A stretch of 64,000 nt of DNA from NCBI RefSeq assembly GCF_008711325.1, contig NZ_VXDB01000003.1, positions 1-64,000 on the forward strand. Direction: 5' to 3'. Source of the stretch: Roseibium sediminis. GTDB lineage: Bacteria; Pseudomonadota; Alphaproteobacteria; Rhizobiales; Stappiaceae. The stretch's first letter is position 1; each line of letters starts with the position of its first letter. Position numbers and translations under genes: made by a program. Under the pieces are notes generated by a model. It was not told where the DNA came from. It worked only from the letters and a program-made list of their open reading frames with translations, and did no database searches. Of the stretch, positions 7,754-18,452 are shown piece after piece.

Positions 7754-9301
7754 ATGACAGACCTAGCTGGTGCCGACCGGACAAATTCCGGGTTCGGTCG
7801 CGTTGACAAGCCGCTCTTTGCAATAACGGGCGGGTTCATTCTGCTTTTCTGCGCCTACGCACTCATGGACATCGAGGGGTTGTCCGCCGCTGTCGACTGG
7901 GGCTTCGGCGTTTCGGCACAGTATTTCGGCCTGTATTGGCAGGTACTTTTGCTGGCCACATTCCTCATCGGCATAGCAATCTGCTTCTTGCCGGGCAGCC
8001 GGACAATCATGGGCAAGGCGGCCAAGCCTGAATTCACGACATTCCAATGGGCGGCAATGATCATGTGCACCCTGTTGGCCGGCGGAGGCGTCTTCTGGGC
8101 CGCGGGCGAACCGATCGCGCACTATCTGTCCACTCCACCTCTTTTCGGGGATCTTTCCGCAGATCCTCAAGCCAAGGCAGAAGCCGCGCTTGCCCAATCT
8201 TTTCTGCACTGGGGCTTTCTGGCCTGGGCGATTCTCGGATCACTGACCACAGTCATGCTGATGCACTATCACTATGACAAGGGTCTGCCGCTTGCCCCAA
8301 GAACCCTGCTCTATCCGGTATTTGGGGATCGGGCAATCAATGGCCCGATCGGCCTGATTGCCGACGCCAGCTGCATCATCGCAGTGGTTGCCGGAACAGT
8401 CGGCCCAATCGGGTTCCTCGGGCTCCAGATGTCTTACGGGCTCAATGCACTGTTCGGGATTCCGGATACGTTCGGGACGCAAGTTGTCGTCATTCTTGCT
8501 CTGGCAAGCGTCTACACAGTGTCCGCGATCACCGGTCTTTCCAAAGGCATCCAGCTGCTCTCCAAGCTGAATGTCATCCTGGCCTTCACACTGCTGGCCT
8601 TCATGCTGTTGGCCGGGCCGACGCTGTCCATCTTCGAAGGTTTCTTCGGCGGGTTTGGCACCTACCTTTCCAACTTTTTCTCGATGGCCATGTACCGGGG
8701 CGAATCCGGTCTGTTTGGCTCACCGGGTTGGCTGGGATGGTGGACCGTCTTCTTCTGGGGCTGGTTCCTCGGATACGGGCCCTTGATGGCAATCTTCATT
8801 GCACAAGTCAGCCGTGGCCGGTCCATTCGTTCCATCATCATCATGCTGTCGATCATTGCACCCATCGTGACGAACTTCTGGTTCACGATCATCGGCGGCT
8901 CGGGCATCGCCTTGGAGCAACTTACACCGGGCGTGATTTCCGGTCCGTTTGAGGGCTTCAATCTTCCTGCAGGCTTGCTCGCCATCACCCAGGCCATGCC
9001 GCTCGGGTTTCTGCTGTCCCTGCTTTTCCTGGTTCTGACCATGATCTTCGTGGCGACCACCAGCGACTCCATGAGCTTCGTCATCGCGACATCGATGTCC
9101 AGCGACGCTCCCTCCGCGATGCTCCGCGCATTTTGGGGTCTTGCGATGGGCGTGATGGCGATCATCCTGATCTCGACCGGTTCAGGGGGAATTGGAAAGC
9201 TGCAGAGTTTCATCGTGGTAACGGCCGTGCCCGTATCCCTCGTCCTGCTCCCGTCCCTATGGGACGCCCTTCGTATCACGCTCGCCTTGGGGCGCAGATA
9301 G
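7754..9301 (+). CDS. BCCT-family transporter (betaine/carnitine/choline-type)
   Basis: 515 residues, about 12 membrane segments, with a strong ribosome site (GGGAGGAAT) before the ATG. The Trp- and Gly-rich segment near residues 325-350 (FFWGWFLGYGPLMAIFIA, then SRGRS) is the conserved core of the BCCT family, inner-membrane secondary carriers for quaternary ammonium or related zwitterionic compounds. Its position between catabolic genes suggests uptake of a carbon and nitrogen source rather than osmoprotection; no long regulatory C-terminal tail of the osmosensing type is seen. Substrate is unknown. Confidence 0.88.
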   Translation: MTDLAGADRTNSGFGRVDKPLFAITGGFILLFCAYALMDIEGLSAAVDWGFGVSAQYFGLYWQVLLLATFLIGIAICFLPGSRTIMGKAAKPEFTTFQWAAMIMCTLLAGGGVFWAAGEPIAHYLSTPPLFGDLSADPQAKAEAALAQSFLHWGFLAWAILGSLTTVMLMHYHYDKGLPLAPRTLLYPVFGDRAINGPIGLIADASCIIAVVAGTVGPIGFLGLQMSYGLNALFGIPDTFGTQVVVILALASVYTVSAITGLSKGIQLLSKLNVILAFTLLAFMLLAGPTLSIFEGFFGGFGTYLSNFFSMAMYRGESGLFGSPGWLGWWTVFFWGWFLGYGPLMAIFIAQVSRGRSIRSIIIMLSIIAPIVTNFWFTIIGGSGIALEQLTPGVISGPFEGFNLPAGLLAITQAMPLGFLLSLLFLVLTMIFVATTSDSMSFVIATSMSSDAPSAMLRAFWGLAMGVMAIILISTGSGGIGKLQSFIVVTAVPVSLVLLPSLWDALRITLALGRR

Positions 9302-9346
9302 ACAGCTCCGCCTGCGGGGAGAGCCTGCTCTTCCCGGAGGCAGCCA

Positions 9347-11074
9347 ATGCGTCGGATTGGGAGTATTGTTGAAATGCCGTTGCAGGAACCGAACATCATG
9401 ACAATGCAGGACACAAATAGGAGGGCTCCGTCTGAGGTGATGCGGCTGGCGCGTATGGGCTCGGCTCACCCAACACGACTGTCTTTCCTGCGTGTGCTCT
9501 TGCGGCGCGTTGAAGACGAAGGTTGGCACTTCACCCGCCCGATCTGGGAGGTTGATGACAGAGGGGTCGGTCGCGCCGTCTATTGCGCAAAGGGACCCGA
9601 ACGCACCTACAGTCTGGTGGCCTTTGCTCATGATCTGCCCGAGGACATGCGGTCTGATCGCGTGATTGCGACGGCATGGGACGCGACTTTCACCCTGTTT
9701 GACGGGATACCGGATGAGAAAGATCTGGCGCGACTTGAGCAGAATGTTCCCCTGCAGGAAGCTGGAAGAATTTCATCGCGAGAGCTGTCGCTGAGCCGCG
9801 CAAACAGGTCCGTTCGGCTATTCAACCACGTGGTTGACCGTCTCTCCAAAGGGCTGCAGCCGGACCTTTTGGAGATCGAGGCGGTTGGTTACCTCATGCG
9901 GACAACCGCGGTCTATGGCGCCGGAAAATTCGGCGCAGCTGACCATGAGGACATTCGAGACCGCCCGGAAATGGCAACACCGTTTCAGGCGGAAATGCTC
10001 TCGGTTTGGCTGACAAGGCAATTTACCGTCGACATTGCCGAACACCTGGCTGTCTGCAAGGGAAATGAAAAAGCCGTCCGGCTTGCCGGCGACATCAAGG
10101 CCCGTCTGGGTGTTGGAAATTCGACCGGTCTTGGAATGGCCCCGTTCATTGTTCGCCATCCGGTTCTGCTGAACAACTGGATGATGGTGCGAGAAGAAGC
10201 CCTGGCTCGCGTTCGCAGCCTGCCTGAGGTTACCGACCAGGCAAAAGCCGCTCTTCACCAAGCCTTTCGCAAGGCCCAGGTCAATCTGGCTCAATGGACG
10301 TCGGCACACCCTTTGCAGGTAGAAAAGCTGAACGACCTGAGGACGGATTTCCAACTGATCGAGCATAAACTGCTCGCGTTTCCGTCCGATGCCCGAAGGC
10401 CGTGGGATGCACTCTGGCACTGGGGTGAACAGGCATTGTCCCTGGAGGGTCAGGAAGCCTTGCTCTCCCTTCTGCTTGAACCACATGGGGAGCTGATCGA
10501 CGGCCTGTCTGCCTGCATGAGCGCCGATGAGGCCGTGTCCTTCAGGATTGATGGGGCCATGAGGGTTCAAAACCTTCGTGCCTTGTTGAAGGACAACTAC
10601 GACTGGGCCCTGAACATCGACTTCACAAGAACAGAGAATGGGGTGCGCTTCTGGTATGTCTCGGAGGAAAAGCTCGAGCCACGCCTTGGAGACCGCGGTG
10701 TCGATGAGGGCGCCGAGCGGGAGCAGCCGCTTTGCATTGCCCGATTGGCCTGCGAACTCCATGCGGATCTTTGTGCTTTTGCAGAAGACGACAGTGTGGC
10801 TGCCTTTCTCCTTCGCCATCCCGAACATCGCTATATCGTGCGCCGGGTGCAGGCTGCTCCGAAATATCCCTATGCCGAAATTCAGGACAACCTGATTGCC
10901 AGCGACATGCTGCCTATCGATCTGATGCGTTGCAAGCTGGCGTTTTTCGGCGCGACGCACTTTGATCCACGATCGGACAAATGGGTCCGTATTTGCCTTT
11001 TTCAGGGAGAACCCTACCCGCTGGACCAGGCTCTGAACCGGGAGGCTGGACATGAAACCGCAAGATCTTGCTGA
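9347..11074 (+). CDS. uncharacterised 575-residue protein of the BCCT/DUF3726 cluster
   Basis: I do not recognise this protein. It has GGAGG at good spacing before the ATG at 9347. No signal peptide, membrane segment or nucleotide-binding loop is apparent; it looks like a soluble protein with a Trp/His-rich N-terminal part (WHFTRPIWEVDDRG) and a long helical middle. It ends inside the DUF3726 gene (23-base overlap), so the two products are probably made together and may form a complex. The context (carrier, dehydrogenase, M19-like protein, RidA) points to a catalytic or scaffold role in amine catabolism; this is inference only. Confidence 0.75.
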   Translation: MRRIGSIVEMPLQEPNIMTMQDTNRRAPSEVMRLARMGSAHPTRLSFLRVLLRRVEDEGWHFTRPIWEVDDRGVGRAVYCAKGPERTYSLVAFAHDLPEDMRSDRVIATAWDATFTLFDGIPDEKDLARLEQNVPLQEAGRISSRELSLSRANRSVRLFNHVVDRLSKGLQPDLLEIEAVGYLMRTTAVYGAGKFGAADHEDIRDRPEMATPFQAEMLSVWLTRQFTVDIAEHLAVCKGNEKAVRLAGDIKARLGVGNSTGLGMAPFIVRHPVLLNNWMMVREEALARVRSLPEVTDQAKAALHQAFRKAQVNLAQWTSAHPLQVEKLNDLRTDFQLIEHKLLAFPSDARRPWDALWHWGEQALSLEGQEALLSLLLEPHGELIDGLSACMSADEAVSFRIDGAMRVQNLRALLKDNYDWALNIDFTRTENGVRFWYVSEEKLEPRLGDRGVDEGAEREQPLCIARLACELHADLCAFAEDDSVAAFLLRHPEHRYIVRRVQAAPKYPYAEIQDNLIASDMLPIDLMRCKLAFFGATHFDPRSDKWVRICLFQGEPYPLDQALNREAGHETARSC

Positions 11075-11765
11075 CGGACTGCAGTCGTTTCCGCCGGACG
11101 GGGCCCTTGCAATCGTCCTGTCCAGAAATGAAATAGCATCCTTGTGCTTCAAGGCTGCGCGCGGTGCAGGCATGAGCTGGGGACTGGCCGAAGAAGCTGG
11201 ACAAGCAGCTGCCTGGTTGTCGGCACGCGGGTTGCCTGGGGCACAGGAACTCGCTGCTCATTTGGGATTTGCCGAAGGGTTGCCCTGGCAGGACGTGTGC
11301 CCCCAGGTTTCCCTCGACAAATGGCGCTCCGCTTCCGGGCAAGCAATGTGTCCGATCGCATTCGGCACCACTGTTTGCGACTATGCTCCGCTTCCTGAAA
11401 GACCGCTCTCCGGCGACGGCATTTGCAGCGGACCCATCAGCCATCCGCTTCTTGTCCTTCCCTTCCTCTCCACTGCTGCAGTGACCCTGAAATCCTCAAT
11501 TCGTCTTGTTTGGACCGCCGGTGAGGTCGTTTTGACCGGATCAGGAGGGATCACGGGCAACGCATTGCAGCTGGTAGGGATCACAGCGGAAGAGTTTGTC
11601 ATTCACGAAACCATGACTGCGAATGGCAAGCCGGTTCAGGGCACCATGGCCCCCCTGAAGCAAGACACGGTTGATATACTGAACCGCTTTGCCCTGCGAA
11701 CCACAGTTCCGCCTTCGGACATTTCCCGTGCCGGCGCAGGTGCGGGCACGAGCGACAACGACTGA
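11052..11765 (+). CDS. DUF3726-family protein
   Basis: 237 residues; the start is supported by GGGAGG upstream and by the overlap with the previous gene. It resembles the alphaproteobacterial DUF3726 family, whose function is unknown. No membrane segment or catalytic motif is obvious. DUF3726 genes tend to sit next to a longer unknown protein like the one here, which suggests a two-component protein. The 23-base overlap and the RidA gene 24 bases downstream place it in the LysR-controlled operon. Confidence 0.7.
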   Translation: MKPQDLADGLQSFPPDGALAIVLSRNEIASLCFKAARGAGMSWGLAEEAGQAAAWLSARGLPGAQELAAHLGFAEGLPWQDVCPQVSLDKWRSASGQAMCPIAFGTTVCDYAPLPERPLSGDGICSGPISHPLLVLPFLSTAAVTLKSSIRLVWTAGEVVLTGSGGITGNALQLVGITAEEFVIHETMTANGKPVQGTMAPLKQDTVDILNRFALRTTVPPSDISRAGAGAGTSDND

Positions 11766-11788
11766 CCCTCAAAGATAAAGGAACATAC

Positions 11789-12136
11789 ATGACCGTCTAT
11801 CGCCACCAACCTGGTCCGCGCATGAGCGAAGCTGTTCGCGTCGGCGACATTGTCTTTCTTGCAGGCCAGATCCCCGAAGATCTCGACGGCGATATCACCG
11901 CCCAGACCCGCGAAGTGTTAGACGCCATCGACAACGTGATGGCAGAACTGGGCGGCAGCAAGTCCAATGTGGTGTCCGTGCAGGTCTGGCTGTCGGACAT
12001 GAGCGACTTTCAGGGCATGAATGCTGTTTGGGATGCCTGGGTCGACAAGGAAAATCCACCTGCCCGCGCCACCTGCGGCGTCGCCCTGGCCCGCCCCGGC
12101 ATGCGTGTCGAGATGATCGCAACAGCCCATCTTTAA
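11789..12136 (+). CDS. RidA-family enamine/imine deaminase
   Basis: 115 residues, the usual RidA/YjgF length. It has the VGDIVFLAGQIPED and PPARATCGV motifs, the latter containing the conserved Arg that contacts the substrate carboxylate. RidA proteins hydrolyse reactive enamine/imine intermediates made by PLP- or flavin-dependent amine chemistry. As the last gene of the cluster, it suggests that the pathway makes an imine. AAAGGAA precedes the ATG. Confidence 0.87.
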   Translation: MTVYRHQPGPRMSEAVRVGDIVFLAGQIPEDLDGDITAQTREVLDAIDNVMAELGGSKSNVVSVQVWLSDMSDFQGMNAVWDAWVDKENPPARATCGVALARPGMRVEMIATAHL

Positions 12137-12166
12137 GCACCACACAAACCCCGGGTGCAGCTCCCT
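12137..12166 (+). terminator. weak hairpin with T-tract after ridA
   Basis: GCACC pairs with GGTGC around a 12-base loop, and a run of six T follows after AGCTCCC. The stem is short, so this is only a possible terminator of the catabolic operon. The rest of the 300-base gap up to 12437 holds the nirS promoter region. Confidence 0.3.
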
Positions 12167-12362
12167 TTTTTCGTGATAGATGGGCGAGGCAAGGTCTATC
12201 GGCTTTCCTCGCCCAAACTGTCCCGAACCACCAACGCTAAATCGCCGGTGAAGGCTTTCGCAGAGAGCATCGGCGATACATTCATTTCGAGACAAACCTT
12301 ACGATCACTCAAATCTTCTTCTTGATCAGGCTCGTCAAAGGCCATCGTAAAATTATCCAAGT

Positions 12363-12376
12363 TTAACCAAAATCAA
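12363..12376 (+). promoter_or_regulatory. Dnr/Fnr-type box upstream of nirS
   Basis: TTAAC-CAAA-ATCAA; read on the other strand TTGAT-TTTG-GTTAA. It lies 61 bases before the nirS start and is nearly identical to the box before norC. The dnr-like gene in this window encodes the likely regulator. Confidence 0.65.
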
Positions 12377-12434
12377 GGAACGGGGCATTTTCGCTGCGTA
12401 ACGTTAGACTGCCTCACCAGTCGAACGGAGATAA

Positions 12435-14192
<1,758 letters not shown>

Positions 14193-14260
14193 CGTCCACC
14201 TCGGGAGCGGTGGGCCACCACTGCTCCCGTCTTTCCTTATCAAGGCGAGCGGAGTTCCAG

Positions 14261-15064
14261 ATGAAACAAAAGGGCAAAGTGTATCTGATCGGTGCAGGGC
14301 CCGGGCATCCCGAGTTGCTGACAGTCAAAGCCGCCAGGGTGATACAAGAGGCAGACGCCGTTGTTTTCGATCGACTGGTGTCTCCCGAAATCCTGTCTCT
14401 GATTTGCGAAACTGCCTTGCAGGTGCCGGTCGGAAAATCCGCGGACAACCATCCGGTTCCGCAGGAACGTATCAATGAAATTCTGAAGGATCTTGCGCAG
14501 AAGGGCATGGTTGTTGCCCGGCTGAAAGGCGGAGACCCTTTGATTTTCGGGCGCGGATCGGAGGAAGCTGAATACCTGAGGGCAAACGATGTTACCGTGG
14601 AATATGTCCCCGGCATCACCGCAGCTCAGGGAATGGCGGCGTCCACCGGCGTACCTCTGACCCATCGTGGACTGGCTACGGGCGTGCGGTATGTGACAGG
14701 CCACCGACAGGCCAACGGATCGTTGGATCTCGACTGGAAGAGCCTCGCCTGCACGGACACTACGCTCGTCATCTATATGGGCGTTGCGAACATCGCACAA
14801 ATTTCCATGCGCTTGCAGGCAGAAGGATTGAGCGAAGACACGCCGGTACTGGCTGTTGCAAGCGCGACCACACCTCGTGAAAAGAGGGTCTATTCGCGCC
14901 TCGGCCGTATCGCAGCGGACATTCACGACGCGGGCCTCAAGGCGCCGGTACTGTTCGTGATCGGCAAGGTCGTCATGATGGGCGAGGATTGGCAGACGAA
15001 TACCGTCGAAGAAATCCTTTCTGCGGCCAGGGTCGATACATGCGGAAAGTTGGCCCATGGCTAG
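14261..15064 (+). CDS. nirE: uroporphyrinogen-III C-methyltransferase NirE
   Basis: 267 residues from the ATG at 14261; a longer frame begins at 14210 but the family starts at KVYLIGAGPGHPELLTVKA. Signature motifs are GAGPG, RLKGGDPLIFGRG, the PGITAAQG region and PLTHRG. It transfers two methyl groups from SAM to uroporphyrinogen III to give precorrin-2, the entry step of heme d1 synthesis. Position between nirS and nirC supports NirE rather than a cobalamin or siroheme enzyme. It overlaps nirC by 8 bases. Confidence 0.93.
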   Translation: MKQKGKVYLIGAGPGHPELLTVKAARVIQEADAVVFDRLVSPEILSLICETALQVPVGKSADNHPVPQERINEILKDLAQKGMVVARLKGGDPLIFGRGSEEAEYLRANDVTVEYVPGITAAQGMAASTGVPLTHRGLATGVRYVTGHRQANGSLDLDWKSLACTDTTLVIYMGVANIAQISMRLQAEGLSEDTPVLAVASATTPREKRVYSRLGRIAADIHDAGLKAPVLFVIGKVVMMGEDWQTNTVEEILSAARVDTCGKLAHG

Positions 15065-15374
15065 GCCATTCTTTGCCGCAGCTCTGTGCCTGATGATAAC
15101 TGCTGGATCGGCAACCGGGGCAGAGCTTCTCGCGCCGTCCGAACTGCTCAAGCTCGTTCATCAGGATTGCGGCTCCTGCCACGGCATGTCTCTCAAGGGG
15201 GGACTGGGGCCGGATATTCGCCCCCAAATCCTCGCTCACTTTGATGTCGAAACGCTCTCGGCAATCGTACTCGACGGCATTCCCGGAACAGCGATGCCGC
15301 CGTGGCGCCCGCTCATCAGCGAGGCCGATGCGAAGCGAATTGCCGAATATCTTTTGAAAGGCGAGATCAAATGA
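15057..15374 (+). CDS. nirC: c-type cytochrome NirC
   Basis: 105 residues with a signal peptide (about 1-22) and one heme c site, C38-GS-C41-H42; a later Met (TAMPPW) could be the axial ligand. NirC is a small periplasmic cytochrome encoded within nir operons, an electron donor to NirS or to late heme d1 maturation. It overlaps both nirE and nirF (ATGA), so it is translated as part of the operon. Confidence 0.9.
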   Translation: MARPFFAAALCLMITAGSATGAELLAPSELLKLVHQDCGSCHGMSLKGGLGPDIRPQILAHFDVETLSAIVLDGIPGTAMPPWRPLISEADAKRIAEYLLKGEIK

Positions 15375-16519
15375 AATGGCTTGGCTTGGCCGTTGCCGCA
15401 TTGTTGGTCACCACTCCCGCAAGTTCAGAAATCATCGTAGCCACCGGAGATCTGGGGCTGGTGGTTGAAAGGGCAAGCGGCTCCCTTCTCCTTGTGGATC
15501 AGTCGGAACGCGGGGCCATTGCGCGGATCGGCGGATTGGGTGACCTCTCCCATGCAAGTCTCGTCTACTCTCCCGATCAGCGTTACGCCTATGTTTTTGG
15601 ACGCGACGGTGGGCTGACCAAGGTCGACATCGTGAAAAAGGAGATCGAGAAACGCATCCTGCAAGCTGGCAATTCCATCGGTGGCGCGATTTCCGATGAC
15701 GGTCGTCTTGTCGCTGTGTCCAACTACGAGCCCGGCGGCGTTCGGATATTTGACGCAACGTCTCTCGAATTGGTTCTCGACATTCCAACCGGCTCAAAAA
15801 CCATTGGTTTGGTTGACGCGCCAGGTCGAAGATTTGTCTTCACTCTCTGGGACGCTGGTGAAACATGGATTGCGGATCTCTCCGGAAAGGATCCGGTTGT
15901 CTCGAAGATCAAGGATATGGGGCAAAACCCCTATGACGCGCTGATCACCGGCGATGGTCGTCTCTACATTACCGGGCTATTTGGCGAAGACGGACTGACG
16001 GCGCTGGACCTTTGGGAGCCCGACCCGAAACCAATCAGGGTTTTGCCGGAGTACGGCCGGGGACAGCAGGATTTACCCGTCTACAAGATGCCACATCTTG
16101 AAGGCTGGGCCCGCGCGGGACGTGAGTTTGTTCTGCCAGCAGTCGGCCATCACGAGGTGCTCTGGATTGATGGGGAGAGCCTTGCCGAAACAGGACGCAC
16201 ACCAACGCATGGCCAACCTGTTTTTGCCATGGCCCGGCCGGATGGTCGGCAGGTCTGGGTGAATTTCGCGCACCCTCTCAACGATACCATTCAGGTGCTC
16301 GACACGGTGACAAAGGAGGTCGTGCACGAGTTCAAACCCGGACCGGCAGTCCTGCACATGGAGTTCTCCCCACGCGGCAACGAGGTCTGGGTCTCCGTTC
16401 GTGATGCTGGAAAGGTAATGATCTACGACACACACACCTTTGAGAAAACCGGTGAAATCGATGCGGAAAGCCCATCCGGGATCTTCTTCACCGCCCGCGC
16501 TCATAAACTGGGACTTTGA
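15371..16519 (+). CDS. nirF: heme d1 biosynthesis protein NirF
   Basis: 382 residues from the ATG at 15371, which overlaps the nirC stop; a longer upstream frame lacks support. A cleavable Sec signal (about 1-22) has no Cys lipobox, unlike the lipoprotein NirF of Pseudomonas. The mature part is a beta-propeller related to the d1 domain of NirS, without a c-heme site. NirF is a periplasmic factor needed for a late step of heme d1 synthesis. Confidence 0.93.
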   Translation: MKWLGLAVAALLVTTPASSEIIVATGDLGLVVERASGSLLLVDQSERGAIARIGGLGDLSHASLVYSPDQRYAYVFGRDGGLTKVDIVKKEIEKRILQAGNSIGGAISDDGRLVAVSNYEPGGVRIFDATSLELVLDIPTGSKTIGLVDAPGRRFVFTLWDAGETWIADLSGKDPVVSKIKDMGQNPYDALITGDGRLYITGLFGEDGLTALDLWEPDPKPIRVLPEYGRGQQDLPVYKMPHLEGWARAGREFVLPAVGHHEVLWIDGESLAETGRTPTHGQPVFAMARPDGRQVWVNFAHPLNDTIQVLDTVTKEVVHEFKPGPAVLHMEFSPRGNEVWVSVRDAGKVMIYDTHTFEKTGEIDAESPSGIFFTARAHKLGL

Positions 16520-16522
16520 ACC

Positions 16523-17512
16523 ATGGAGCGCATACTCGATCCCATCGACATTCAGCTGCTGGACAATTGGCAGCGCGACTTTCCGGTCGAACCACGCCCA
16601 TTTGCTCGAATGGCCTTCGATTGCGGGCTATCTGAAACAGACGTTCTGAAGCGCCTTCGAAACCTGAAGACAGCTGGCCGGATCTCCCGTGTTGGTGCGA
16701 CATGCGCACCCAATACCGTTTCAGCCAGCACATTGGCAGCGCTGTCGGCACCCGCAGGATTAATCGAAGAAATCGCAGAAATCGTCGGGCAACAGCCAGG
16801 TGTCAATCATTCCTATCTACGCGAGAACACCTGGAATTTATGGTTTGTTGCGACGGGGCCTGATCGCGCCCATGTCGACAGAGTTCTCAAGAACATTCAC
16901 ATCAAGACCGGTTTGACGGTGCTCGATTTACGGCTTGTCAGACCCTTTAACGTGGACCTTGGTTTCAAGATGACAGGTCCGATTACCCGGCCACCAGCGC
17001 CCCGGCCGGTCCGGTTGGAGTGCCTGCAGGATGGAGACCAGGACATTCTGCAAGCACTCACAACCGGAATGCACTTGACCGAAACCCCGTACGCTCAGAT
17101 CGCCCAGCGCCTCGATCTCTCTGAGGAGCACGTCCTGGGCCGCATTACTGCATTATCGCAGGCAGGGATCATCTCCCGTCTTGGGGTTATTGTCCGCCAC
17201 CGGGCCCTTGGCTGGCGGTCCAATGCGATGGTGGTCTGGAATATCGAGCCAAACCGGATTGATGCGGCAGGTGAAGCGCTTGCGGCGCATCCCGGCATTA
17301 CCCTGTGTTACGAGCGTCGCCCGGTGGAAGGCATATGGCCCTACCGGCTCTATTGCATGATCCACGCGCAGACGAGAAAGGACGCTCTGGACGTTCTCGG
17401 CAAAGCCAAACAGCTTCCCCAGCTGTCCGGGGTGCCTCATGAAACATTGTTTTCCAGCCGCTGCTTCAAACAGACAGGTGCCATGATATCGAAGGCGGGA
17501 GTAGCTGCATGA
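16523..17512 (+). CDS. nirD: siroheme decarboxylase subunit, fused NirD-NirL
   Basis: 329 residues, about twice the length of a single Lrp/AsnC-like heme d1 protein. Two homologous halves are visible: one begins at ILDPIDIQLLDNWQRDFPVE, the other at about residue 170 (DGDQDILQALTTGMHLTE), each with a winged-helix part followed by a ferredoxin-like part. NirD, L, G and H decarboxylate the two acetate side chains of siroheme to give didecarboxysiroheme. Fusion of D and L is as in Paracoccus. It overlaps nirG by 4 bases. Confidence 0.9.
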   Translation: MERILDPIDIQLLDNWQRDFPVEPRPFARMAFDCGLSETDVLKRLRNLKTAGRISRVGATCAPNTVSASTLAALSAPAGLIEEIAEIVGQQPGVNHSYLRENTWNLWFVATGPDRAHVDRVLKNIHIKTGLTVLDLRLVRPFNVDLGFKMTGPITRPPAPRPVRLECLQDGDQDILQALTTGMHLTETPYAQIAQRLDLSEEHVLGRITALSQAGIISRLGVIVRHRALGWRSNAMVVWNIEPNRIDAAGEALAAHPGITLCYERRPVEGIWPYRLYCMIHAQTRKDALDVLGKAKQLPQLSGVPHETLFSSRCFKQTGAMISKAGVAA

Positions 17513-17964
17513 CGCACGATCTCACTGAACTGGATCGCAAACTGATCAATCGACTGCAGGATGACCTACCTCTGGTTCCCGAACCCTTCGCGGATCTTTC
17601 CCGCGAGTTCGGCATCAGTCAGGACGAGCTGGTGGATCGGATCAAGGCGCTCCGCGATACCGGCGTCTTGACACGCTTTGGCCCGTTCTTTGATGCGGAA
17701 GCCCTTGGCGGGGCATTTTGCCTATGCGCCATGGAGGTACCGCCTCAGCGCTTCGAGGAAGTCTTAACCAAAGTCAATGCATTCCCCGAGGTCGCGCATA
17801 ACTATGAGCGGGATCACAGGCTGAACATGTGGTTCGTACTGGCAACCGAGAGACCGACTGGCATCTCGGCGACAGCACTGGCAATCGAAAAATCCACCGG
17901 CCTGAAAGTGCTCCTGTTCCCAAAGGAGCGAGAGTTTTTCATTGGTTTTCGGGTGACTGCATGA
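17509..17964 (+). CDS. nirG: siroheme decarboxylase subunit NirG
   Basis: 151 residues, a single Lrp/AsnC-like unit: helix-turn-helix part (LINRLQDDLPLVPEPFADLS) and a C-terminal ferredoxin-like part with NYERDHRLNMWFVLATE. The substrate-site His and Tyr of this family fit HNYERDH. Its start overlaps the fused nirD gene and its stop overlaps nirH, so the subunits are probably made in fixed ratio. The G assignment rests on gene order. Confidence 0.87.
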   Translation: MTHDLTELDRKLINRLQDDLPLVPEPFADLSREFGISQDELVDRIKALRDTGVLTRFGPFFDAEALGGAFCLCAMEVPPQRFEEVLTKVNAFPEVAHNYERDHRLNMWFVLATERPTGISATALAIEKSTGLKVLLFPKEREFFIGFRVTA

Positions 17965-18449
17965 CCATGGACGCAAAGGACCGCACCATAATCGAGGCGA
18001 CACAAGCCGGGCTGCCGCTGGTACCACGTCCGTTTGTCGTCTTGGCACAAACCCTTGAGCTTTCCGAAGACGAGGTAATTGATCGCCTTGCCCAATTGAA
18101 GAAAAAAGGGATCATCCGGCGTGTAGGAGCGGCTCCCAACCACTATCGTCTCGGCATGACCGCAAATGGAATGACGGTCTGGGATGTCGATGACACGATC
18201 GTGGACCACATTGGGGAACAGATCGGGGCCCTCCCCTTTGTCACCCACTGTTATCGACGCCCCCGTGCCTTGCCGGAGTGGCGCTTCAATCTCTTCGCGA
18301 TGGTGCACGGCCAGGACCGTGATGAAGTCATGGCAAAGCGACAGGAAATAGCAAACCTGCTTGGCGAGACCTGTGCGGCAAACGACATCCTGTTTTCAAC
18401 GCGCATCCTGAAAAAAACCGGAATGCGTTTGCGCCGGAAGGACGCCTGA
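17961..18449 (+). CDS. nirH: siroheme decarboxylase subunit NirH
   Basis: 162 residues from the ATG at 17961, which overlaps the nirG stop (ATGA); a longer frame begins at 17829 within nirG and is unlikely. It is a single Lrp/AsnC-like unit with HCYRRPRALPEWRFNLFAM, the aligned substrate-site stretch. With NirD/L/G it decarboxylates siroheme. A second ATG two codons on (17967) is an alternative start. Confidence 0.87.
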   Translation: MTMDAKDRTIIEATQAGLPLVPRPFVVLAQTLELSEDEVIDRLAQLKKKGIIRRVGAAPNHYRLGMTANGMTVWDVDDTIVDHIGEQIGALPFVTHCYRRPRALPEWRFNLFAMVHGQDRDEVMAKRQEIANLLGETCAANDILFSTRILKKTGMRLRRKDA

Positions 18450-18452
18450 CCG

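Noticed and set aside
12322..12338. TTGA and TCAA half-sites upstream of nirS as a second Fnr box
   Set aside because: The spacer between the half-sites is 9 bases instead of 6, unlike the other boxes; the one at 12363-12376 fits.
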